DNA from: Flavobacterium sp. J27
GTDB lineage: Bacteria > Bacteroidota > Bacteroidia > Flavobacteriales > Flavobacteriaceae
NCBI RefSeq assembly: GCF_004303025.1
Contig: NZ_PJQW01000001.1
Coordinates: 172,774 to 236,773 of the forward strand
Length of the DNA: 64,000 nt
Direction of reading: 5' to 3'
Under the pieces are notes generated by a model. That model was not told the DNA's origin and did no database searches. It worked only from the letters and a program-made list of their open reading frames with translations. Shown one piece after another: positions 56,945 through 64,000 of the stretch. Position numbers and translations under genes: made by a program. Within the stretch, counting starts at the first letter, position 1. The number at the start of each line of letters is the position of its first letter.

Positions 56945-57997
56945 ATGTCAACATTCTATAAATTAGTTATAAAAGAAATAAAAAGAGAAACACCTTCTAC
57001 GGTTTCCATTCTCTTTAATGTACCTGAAGAATTAAAAACATTTTATCATTTTGTTGCAGGACAATATGTTACGTTAAAATTAACATTAGATGGTCAAGAA
57101 GTAAGAAGGGCTTATTCTATTTGTTCGTCTCCTAAAAGTGGAGCATTACGTGTTGCTGTTAAAGCAATAAAAAATGGATTCTTTTCTAAGTTTGCCAATG
57201 AAAATTTGAAAGAAGGCAATGTAATTGAAGTTGGTTTACCTGAAGGTAAATTTGTTTTTGAACCACAAATTGAAAAGCAGAGAAATTATGTTGCTTTTGC
57301 AGCTGGAAGTGGAATTACACCTATTTTTTCTATTATAAAATCGGTCTTAGAAGGAGAACCAAAAAGTACTTTTGTACTTGTTTTTGGAAATAAAACGATA
57401 GAAGAAACTATTTTTCATGAACAATTGCAGCAATTACATTTAGAATATGTAGGTCGTTTTTTTGTGCACTATGTGTACAGTAAAATAAACGTAGATGGAG
57501 AATTGTTTGGTCGTATCGACAAGTCGGTAGTTAATTTTGTAATAAAGAATAAACATAGCGAGAAAAACTTTGCTAAATATTATTTATGTGGTCCTGAAGA
57601 AATGATTAATTTGGTTTCTGATGTTTTAAAAGAAAACAATGTTTCTGAAAAAGATATTAAGTTTGAATTGTTTACCACAACTTCAAACGAAGATGCTAAT
57701 ACAGCTACATTAGAAGGGCATACAAAAATAAAAGTAATTGTTGATGATGAGGAAGCTGAATTTGAAATGAGTCAGAAACAAACTATTTTAGAAGCTGTTT
57801 TAAAACAAGGAATAGATGCTCCTTATTCCTGCCAGGGTGGTGTTTGTAGTAGTTGTATTTGTAGAGTAAAAGAAGGTAAAGCAGTAATGAAGAAGAATGC
57901 TATTTTAACAGATGGAGAAATAGCTGATGGTTTGGTTTTGTCATGTCAGGCAGTGCCAACAACAGATACTGTTTTTGTTGACTTTGATGATGTTTAA
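56945..57997 (+). CDS. PaaE-like 2Fe-2S ferredoxin/flavin reductase
   Basis: 350 residues of the PaaE family: an N-terminal FAD-binding barrel (VAGQYVTLKLTLDGQEVRRAYSICSSP), an NAD(P) domain (YVAFAAGSGITPIFSIIKSVL; YLCGPEEMINLV), and a C-terminal plant-type 2Fe-2S domain with C296, C301, C304 and C334. It moves electrons from NAD(P)H to an oxygenase or desaturase. No paaABCD genes are nearby, so its partner is elsewhere; a monooxygenase or acyl desaturase is possible. Confidence 0.88.
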   Translation: MSTFYKLVIKEIKRETPSTVSILFNVPEELKTFYHFVAGQYVTLKLTLDGQEVRRAYSICSSPKSGALRVAVKAIKNGFFSKFANENLKEGNVIEVGLPEGKFVFEPQIEKQRNYVAFAAGSGITPIFSIIKSVLEGEPKSTFVLVFGNKTIEETIFHEQLQQLHLEYVGRFFVHYVYSKINVDGELFGRIDKSVVNFVIKNKHSEKNFAKYYLCGPEEMINLVSDVLKENNVSEKDIKFELFTTTSNEDANTATLEGHTKIKVIVDDEEAEFEMSQKQTILEAVLKQGIDAPYSCQGGVCSSCICRVKEGKAVMKKNAILTDGEIADGLVLSCQAVPTTDTVFVDFDDV

Positions 57998-58022
57998 AAG
58001 TGAATCCGTAGCATAAAAAAAT

Positions 58023-58052
58023 AAAAAAGCTCCGATTTTCGGAGCTTTTTTT
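58023..58052. terminator. bidirectional terminator
   Basis: AAAAAAGCTCCGA arm, TTT loop and full complement between the convergent PaaE-like and RND genes. Confidence 0.85.
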
Positions 58053-58072
58053 GCAATTAAAATAAAATAAGA

Positions 58073-61000
58073 TTATTTGGTAATTACTTGATTGTTATTC
58101 TTATTGTTTCTGTTTCGTAACCAAATTTTAAAAAGATTCACCAAATAGAATAAAACAGGAACTACAATTAAAGTAAGGAAAGTAGCGAAGATTAATCCAA
58201 AAATTACTGTCCACGCTAAAGGTCCCCAGAAGATTACATTATCACCACCCATATAAATGTGAGGATTACCTGTTGCAAATAAACTGAAGAAATCGATATT
58301 AAAACCAATTGCTAATGGAATTAATCCTAATACTGTTGTAATCGCGGTTAATAATACGGGTCTTAAACGGGCTTTACCACCAGTTACAATCGCATTAAAA
58401 ATGTCTTCTTTAGGTAATTGTGCTTCTTTAGGAAGTTCTAATTCTTCTTTTCTTCTGGCAATCAATAAATCGGTATAATCGAGTAATACTACACCGTTGT
58501 TAACTACAATTCCGGCTAAAGATATAATACCCATCATAGTCATCATAATAACGAATGGCCATCCAGTAACCATTAATCCTAAAAACACACCAATAAAACT
58601 TAAGAACACGGCCACCATGATGATTCCTGGTCTTGAAACCGAGTTAAATTGGAAAATTAAAATTAAAAAGATTAAGAATAAACCAGTAATCAAAGCACCC
58701 ATTAAGAATGCCATTTGTTTTCCTTGTTCTTCAAGCTGACCAGTGTAATCAAATTTTACAGTTTTTGGTGCATTAAAATTACCCATTTCGGCTTGAATTT
58801 GGGCCACCACCGCACCAGCATCAGTAAAACCAGGTGATAAGGCAGAATACAGCACAACCACTCTTTCATACTGTTTGTGTTTAATCGCACTAAATGAAGA
58901 GGTGTTCTTTTGAGAAGCTACCGTTGAAACTGGAATTTCTTTAATTTGACCCGAAGCCATATCTCTAAAAGTGATGTTCTGATTAAAAATGGCACTTTTG
59001 TTGTATCTATTATCTTCATTGAAACGCACATAAATATCGTAGTCTTCACCATCTTTCTTGTAAATACCAGCTTTTTCACCAAAAATAGAGCGACGTAATT
59101 GATTTCCAACTTGTCCCGCAGAAACACCCATTTCACCCGCTTTTTCTCTATCTACTACTACTTTCATAGCAGGTTTATCTTTGTTAACATCTACTTTTAA
59201 TTCATCAACCCCAGGAATATTTTTGGTATTCAAGAAATCTTTCATTTTCTCTGCTGTAGCAATTAATTCATTGTAATCTTTTCCTTTAATTTCAATGTTA
59301 ATTGGGTAACCTGCTGGAGGACCTACGGCATCTTTTTCAACCGAAATAGTTACACCAGGATAAATGTCTTTTAGGGTAGCTTGTACTTTTTTACGAAGAT
59401 CTTCAGAATCTAATCCATTTCGGAACTTGTATTCTCTCATCGAAATCGTAATCTTACCTTTATGAGGCATTTCAGCGGTAGAACCACCATCGGTTTGAGG
59501 GTTACCCGCTCCTTCACCTACCTGAGAAACGGCACTTTCTACTAAATAATTAGTGTTGTCTTCTGGATTAATAATAGCTTCTTCTTCTAAATTCTGATTT
59601 AATACAGCATACACTCTTTTTTCAATAGAATTTGTAATTTCGTTTGTCTTGGTAATATCGGTTCCTTGTGGATATTCGATGTACACAATAATTTGGTTGG
59701 GTGTATTATCAGGGAAAAATTCCACTTTTGTACGACCACTTCCTACACTCCATCCAAAGTACAATCCTAAAATTACAAAGAACATTAGTGCCATTCCTAC
59801 TACTGTTAAGTAAGGTTTTTTACCAGATAAGAAGAATTTCAATCCACTTTCATACCAATTCTCCCATTTTGTTAGAACTCTATTTTGGAAAGCAAGCGTC
59901 CATCCTTTAATGACATATTTATATAGCCAAAACATGAGGGCAGTAAAGATCATTACCGAACCTAAAGCACGTATGCTGCCACCAAGGATTAAAATAATGG
60001 CTCCAAAACCACCTAAAATAAGACTTAATCGGATTAAGGCTTTTCGAGATAATATTCTTTCATTGATATCCATAAATTGAGATACCATTACCGAGTTGAA
60101 GAAAATTGCTACAAATAAAGAGGAACCTAACACCACAGAAAGTGTGATTGGGAAATAAATCATAAATTGTCCCATTACACCAGGCCACATTCCTAGTGGT
60201 ACGAAAGCCGCAACTGTGGTTGCTGTTGAAATAATAATAGGTAAAGCGATTTCTCCAATTCCTTTCTTAGCAGCCTCCACACGACCCATGCCTTCATCTT
60301 CCATTAATCGGTAAACGTTTTCAACAACTACAATTCCGTTGTCTACTAACATTCCTAATCCCATAATTAATCCAAAAAGAATCATAGTATTCATTGTGTA
60401 TCCTAAAGCGCTTAGAATCATGAAGGACATAAACATAGACATTGGAATAGCAAAACCTACGAAAAGTGCATTTCTAAATCCTAAAAAGAACATTAAGACA
60501 CCTACAACTAGAATAATACCAAAGATGATATTGTTTACTAAATCGTCTACCTGATTCAAGGTTCTTGACGATTGATCATTAGCAATCGTAATCTTCAGAT
60601 CTTTAGGTAAATAATTTTCTTCAGCATCTTTTACAATTTCTCTAATTTGTTCAGCGGCATTAATCATGTTTTTACCAGCACGTTTTTTTACGTCTAGCAT
60701 TACTACACTCTTTCCAAACTCTCTTGCATAAGTGGTTTTATCAACATCCTTGAATGTTATTTTAGCAATGTCTTTCAGGTATACAGCACCACCTTGTGTT
60801 TTAACCACAAAACTTTCTAATTCTTTTGGTTGGTCCACTTCACCAAGAATACGTATCGTTCTTCTTTGTCCATTAGCAATTAAATTACCAGCAGACATGG
60901 TTACATTTCCGTTTCTGATGGCGTTAATTACATCATCAAAGCTTACTTGAGAAGCCATCATTTTGTAAATATCTACTGCAACTTCTACTTCTTTTTCTTG

Positions 61001-61576
61001 AGCACCACGTATATCGACTTGTTTGATTTCTTCTAGTGCTTCAATTTCATCTTCTAAGTATTCGCCAAAGACTTTTAATTTATCCACTGGATAATCCCCT
61101 TGAATGTTAATATTCATAATAGGAACTTCTTCAGAAAGATTCAAGTCAAAAACATTAGGCTCTACTTTAGCACCATTAAATGTGGGCCAATCTTCTCCAC
61201 CTGTTTTGGTGTCTATTTTATCTTTAATCTTTTGTTTTGCGGCTTCTACAGTAATTTTTTCGTCAAATTCTACTGTAATAATTCCATAATCTTCTTGTGA
61301 AGTAGACAATACTTTAACTACATTACTCACATTTCTGATTTCGTCTTCAAGTGGATCAATAATAAGTCTTTCTATATCTTCAGCAGTATTACCTGGATAA
61401 ACTGTACTAATGTATATTTTAGTTTCTTTAATCTCTGGGAAATCTTCACGAGGCATACTGTAATATGCAGATAATCCAAGAAACAAGAACATTACCATCG
61501 CTACATATATGGTCATCTTATTTTCGATGGCCCATGATGATAATTTAAATTCTTTCTCTGTATTTGTGGTACTCAT
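58073..61576 (-). CDS. RND efflux permease
   Basis: 1167-residue inner-membrane proton-driven exporter (AcrB/HAE-1 type). The start is followed by one hydrophobic helix (about 17-35) and the large periplasmic porter loops. The TM4 motif reads GLGMLVDNGIVVVENVYR, with one acidic residue (D412) and N413 where AcrB has two aspartates. A second repeat begins near 590, with PLAIGFNIDF near the end and a long TM block. It lies 8 bases after the adaptor gene. Export of drugs, bile or other toxic compounds is usual; substrate unknown. Confidence 0.94.
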   Translation of the reverse strand: MSTTNTEKEFKLSSWAIENKMTIYVAMVMFLFLGLSAYYSMPREDFPEIKETKIYISTVYPGNTAEDIERLIIDPLEDEIRNVSNVVKVLSTSQEDYGIITVEFDEKITVEAAKQKIKDKIDTKTGGEDWPTFNGAKVEPNVFDLNLSEEVPIMNINIQGDYPVDKLKVFGEYLEDEIEALEEIKQVDIRGAQEKEVEVAVDIYKMMASQVSFDDVINAIRNGNVTMSAGNLIANGQRRTIRILGEVDQPKELESFVVKTQGGAVYLKDIAKITFKDVDKTTYAREFGKSVVMLDVKKRAGKNMINAAEQIREIVKDAEENYLPKDLKITIANDQSSRTLNQVDDLVNNIIFGIILVVGVLMFFLGFRNALFVGFAIPMSMFMSFMILSALGYTMNTMILFGLIMGLGMLVDNGIVVVENVYRLMEDEGMGRVEAAKKGIGEIALPIIISTATTVAAFVPLGMWPGVMGQFMIYFPITLSVVLGSSLFVAIFFNSVMVSQFMDINERILSRKALIRLSLILGGFGAIILILGGSIRALGSVMIFTALMFWLYKYVIKGWTLAFQNRVLTKWENWYESGLKFFLSGKKPYLTVVGMALMFFVILGLYFGWSVGSGRTKVEFFPDNTPNQIIVYIEYPQGTDITKTNEITNSIEKRVYAVLNQNLEEEAIINPEDNTNYLVESAVSQVGEGAGNPQTDGGSTAEMPHKGKITISMREYKFRNGLDSEDLRKKVQATLKDIYPGVTISVEKDAVGPPAGYPINIEIKGKDYNELIATAEKMKDFLNTKNIPGVDELKVDVNKDKPAMKVVVDREKAGEMGVSAGQVGNQLRRSIFGEKAGIYKKDGEDYDIYVRFNEDNRYNKSAIFNQNITFRDMASGQIKEIPVSTVASQKNTSSFSAIKHKQYERVVVLYSALSPGFTDAGAVVAQIQAEMGNFNAPKTVKFDYTGQLEEQGKQMAFLMGALITGLFLIFLILIFQFNSVSRPGIIMVAVFLSFIGVFLGLMVTGWPFVIMMTMMGIISLAGIVVNNGVVLLDYTDLLIARRKEELELPKEAQLPKEDIFNAIVTGGKARLRPVLLTAITTVLGLIPLAIGFNIDFFSLFATGNPHIYMGGDNVIFWGPLAWTVIFGLIFATFLTLIVVPVLFYLVNLFKIWLRNRNNKNNNQVITK

Positions 61577-61584
61577 TCTTACAC

Positions 61585-62748
61585 TTATTTGATTATGGAT
61601 ACTTTTTGTCCTTCTTTTACGCTACGAGCTCCTTCACTAATTACTAAATCCCCGTCTTTGATACCTTCTGTAATTTCAGCATAGTTTCCTTGAGTTAAAC
61701 CAGTTTTAACAATTACTTTTTTAGCTGTTGCATGACCATCTTTTGTTGTGTTATCTGCTACATAAAGATATTGTTCTCCTTCCGCATTTTCTGAGATAAT
61801 ACTAATTGGCACTACAATGGTTTTTGGATTCGTATAATCTTTAATTTGAATTTTAGAAGTTAAATTAGGTTTTATCTGACCATTTTTACTTGGAACTGCA
61901 ATTTGAATATTGAAAGAACGATTTGCTGGATTAATGTAATTACTCGCTTGAGTTACTTTTGCATTAATAGTTTCACCTAAGATTGGGAAATCTACAATTA
62001 CCTCTGTGCCTTTTTTAACATTTGCAATGTTTTTTTCAGGAACTTCAGCTTCTAAATACATATCACTTAAGTTTACAATTCTTAAAATAGGTGTTCCAGG
62101 TCCAACAACACTTCCTTTTTCAGTGATGATGTCGTCGATTGTTCCAGAGAAAGGGGCTCTAACCACAGTTTTAGCAATTTGTGCTTTCATTTGTGAAACG
62201 GCCTTCATTTGTGCTTCGTAACTTGTTTTAGCTTGTAAATACTGAATTTCTGAACCAATCTTTTGATTCCAAAGATTTTCTTGTCTTTCAAAAGTAGTTT
62301 TTGCTAAAGCCGCTTGTGTTTCTAATTGTGCTAATTGAGAACCTAAACCACCATCATCAATTTTTGCCAAAGTTTGTCCTTTGGATACTCTTTGTCCTTC
62401 TTTAACATATACTTGTTGTAATACACCACCGTATTCAGCATTTAAAACAATGTTTTGTTTGGTTTGTACAGTAGCTTGTAATTCTAAATAGTGATTGAAA
62501 ACAGTATCTTTAGCGGTAATAGTAGTGATTAAAGCTAATTTATGATTTTCGTCTAATTTACCAATAGCTTCGTCGATCTTAGCAATTTCGACAAGTAATG
62601 CGTCAGATTGTGTAATTAATTCTCCTCTTTTGGCTCTTAATTGTGTTAAATCTCCTTTAGCAATTACTGCTTCAGTTGAATTCTTTTTTTCTCCACCACA
62701 CGAAAGTAGTATTAGAGAAGCAATTACTGTTATATATATTTTTTTCAT
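61585..62748 (-). CDS. RND efflux periplasmic adaptor (membrane fusion) lipoprotein
   Basis: 387 residues. Lipoprotein signal (VIASLILLSCGGEKK). A coiled-coil hairpin begins near 30-75 (LTQLRAKRGELITQSDALLVEIAKID). A biotinyl-lipoyl-like half (YGGVLQQVYVKEGQRVSKGQTLAKID) is followed by a second hairpin, then VVRAPFSGTIDDIITEKGSVVGPGTPIL and beta-barrel and membrane-proximal domains (GLTQGNYAEITEGIKDGDLVISEGA). Links the permease to TolC. The TolC gene ends 14 bases upstream. Confidence 0.94.
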   Translation of the reverse strand: MKKIYITVIASLILLSCGGEKKNSTEAVIAKGDLTQLRAKRGELITQSDALLVEIAKIDEAIGKLDENHKLALITTITAKDTVFNHYLELQATVQTKQNIVLNAEYGGVLQQVYVKEGQRVSKGQTLAKIDDGGLGSQLAQLETQAALAKTTFERQENLWNQKIGSEIQYLQAKTSYEAQMKAVSQMKAQIAKTVVRAPFSGTIDDIITEKGSVVGPGTPILRIVNLSDMYLEAEVPEKNIANVKKGTEVIVDFPILGETINAKVTQASNYINPANRSFNIQIAVPSKNGQIKPNLTSKIQIKDYTNPKTIVVPISIISENAEGEQYLYVADNTTKDGHATAKKVIVKTGLTQGNYAEITEGIKDGDLVISEGARSVKEGQKVSIIK

Positions 62749-62762
62749 TTTATGAACTATTA

Positions 62763-64000
62763 TTATTGGTTAGTTATTTTATCTAAAGCTGTTTTTTTAT
62801 TGATTACATCTATCATAGATTGTAAATACGTTTGTTGTGCAGAATATAATTGTCTTTGTGCTTCTGTATATTCAAAACTACTAGACAAACCTTCTTTAAA
62901 TTTAACACCTTGTTTGTTTTCTATACGTTCTGCTAAACGAAGATTTTCTTTGGTAACATTATATTGCTCAATGCTGTATTCATAATCATTTTTAGCTGTT
63001 TGATAAGATAAAAGAATGTTTTGTTCTGTTTCTTTTAATTCAGTTTTTGACTGTTCGTAAGCAATTTTAGCTTGTTGTGTTCTAGCACTTCGACCTAAGC
63101 TACTAAAGATAGGGACGTTTAAGCCTACTCCTAAATATGAAAAATTGAACCATTTTTGATTGTTGTCAAACATGGTAAATTTGTTGCCAAAAGTATTGTA
63201 ACCAAAATTAGCATTGGCAGACAAACTAGGTAGCGCTTTACTTCGCTCTAATTTTAATAATAAACGGCTCGATTCTTGATTATTTAAGCCAATTTTATAA
63301 TCGATGTTTTGTTGCACATTGAAGTTTGAACTTAAAGAGCCTAAATCAATATTTTGATTGGCTAATTGATCCAAATCATCTTTTAGAGTTAGTGTTTTTT
63401 CCATATCAATACCTAAAACTAATTTTAACATGTTCAAGGCTATTTCTGAACGTCTTTTAGCATTTGAAAGCGAACTGTTAACTTGGCTTTGTGTAATTTG
63501 TAATTGTTCTACATTTTCTTCTTCAATCAAGCCGTTTTTGTAGGTTTCTTGGGTTTCAAATAATGTTTGGTCTAATGTTTTTTTGTTGCTTTCTAACACT
63601 TTTACACTTTCGTTAGCCAATAAAACATTGCCATAAGCATTAGTCACAATCTCACGAATTTCTAAATCTGTTTTTTCTTTTGCATTTTCTGAAATTTGTA
63701 AATAAACTTTAGCCGATTGTAAACCTACTAAATATGAACCGTCAAAAATTAATTGACTCAAAGTAGCGGTTGCAGTCATGTTGTGTTTTGTACCAAATTC
63801 TACTTCTTGAAATTCTCCTGGGTTTCCTCCAAAAAATTCAGCTGGAACTACCGATTTTTGTAATACAAAATTGTTTTGATAATTTACATTTGCATTAAGT
63901 TGTGGTAAACCAATGGTTGTTGTTTCCCATTTCTTCTTTTTTGCAGCTTCAATACTACGTGAAGCATTTATTGCTTTATAGTTGTTTTCCAATGCAAATG
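62763..64000 (-). CDS. TolC-family outer-membrane efflux protein (5' end beyond window)
   Basis: About 412 residues visible; the frame stays open to the right edge (...FALENNYKAIN), so the start and signal peptide lie outside. The 409-residue reading from TTG at 63992 is only the longest in-window one. TolC features: two repeats of long helices with Q/N-rich loops, NGLIEEENVEQLQITQSQVNSSLSNA and the later GLNVPIFSSLGRSARTQQAKIAYEQSKTELKE, ending KTALDKITNQ. First gene of the RND operon as seen here. Confidence 0.92.
   Translation of the reverse strand, partial: FALENNYKAINASRSIEAAKKKKWETTTIGLPQLNANVNYQNNFVLQKSVVPAEFFGGNPGEFQEVEFGTKHNMTATATLSQLIFDGSYLVGLQSAKVYLQISENAKEKTDLEIREIVTNAYGNVLLANESVKVLESNKKTLDQTLFETQETYKNGLIEEENVEQLQITQSQVNSSLSNAKRRSEIALNMLKLVLGIDMEKTLTLKDDLDQLANQNIDLGSLSSNFNVQQNIDYKIGLNNQESSRLLLKLERSKALPSLSANANFGYNTFGNKFTMFDNNQKWFNFSYLGVGLNVPIFSSLGRSARTQQAKIAYEQSKTELKETEQNILLSYQTAKNDYEYSIEQYNVTKENLRLAERIENKQGVKFKEGLSSSFEYTEAQRQLYSAQQTYLQSMIDVINKKTALDKITNQ

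Overview
The window is typical chromosomal DNA of a Flavobacteriaceae bacterium, most likely Flavobacterium or a close relative (Bacteroidota). The evidence is the visibly AT-rich sequence, three large proteins ending in type IX secretion (T9SS) sorting domains, the gliding lipoprotein GldH, lipoproteins and families typical of the group (DUF4270, DUF5687, HU-CCDC81/SPOR), the Bacteroidota promoter signature (-33 TTTG, -7 TAnnTTTG) before many genes, and the lack of clear Shine-Dalgarno sequences. I see no rRNA, tRNA, CRISPR array, insertion sequence or prophage. Genes are tightly packed; only one intergenic gap slightly exceeds 300 bases.

Layout. 1-8.8 kb: the end of a large T9SS type B adhesin and a PhyH-type dioxygenase on the plus strand, then minus-strand radA with an unusual alpha/beta hydrolase, and a flippase-like membrane protein with panD and panC (pantothenate). 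8.9-15.3 kb: plus-strand half-length glycogen-synthase-like protein, DUF4270 lipoprotein, glmS, then atpD-atpC. 15.3-20.8 kb: biotin cluster bioF-bioD-bioA plus a ketoacyl synthase, bracketed by two similar small membrane proteins. 20.9-28.8 kb: cold-shock protein, aspS, a TlpA-type thioredoxin, a MORN-type secreted protein, an ECF sigma factor with an anti-sigma-like/beta-barrel fusion protein, and recA. 29-37.2 kb: trhO with an extra C-terminal barrel; then a compact run ricT-like, gldH, a class A penicillin-binding protein and CoA-transferase subunits A and B; then an RlmI-type methyltransferase. 37.3-47.7 kb: M4 metalloprotease and S8 subtilase (both T9SS type A cargo) around class I fumarase, a lipoprotein and a nucleoside-recognition membrane protein. 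47.8-58 kb: PolB-like exonuclease, serine hydrolase, MGMT, DUF1573 protein, two-component system, HU-CCDC81/SPOR protein, acyl-CoA thioesterase, ABC exporter and PaaE-like reductase. 58-64 kb: an RND efflux operon read leftwards (TolC, adaptor, permease), with the TolC gene cut by the right edge.

No single dramatic new system stands out. The best leads are: (1) TrhO, a tRNA U34 hydroxylase, fused to a C-terminal barrel resembling that of U32-family proteins, whose member TrhP performs the same tRNA modification; (2) a conserved-looking half glycogen synthase that lacks the catalytic motifs; (3) two related PH-like membrane proteins bracketing the biotin genes; (4) a trans-envelope protein joining an anti-sigma-like N terminus to an outer-membrane barrel; (5) an alpha/beta hydrolase whose nucleophile serine is replaced. 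All calls come from reading the sequence; no database search was run.
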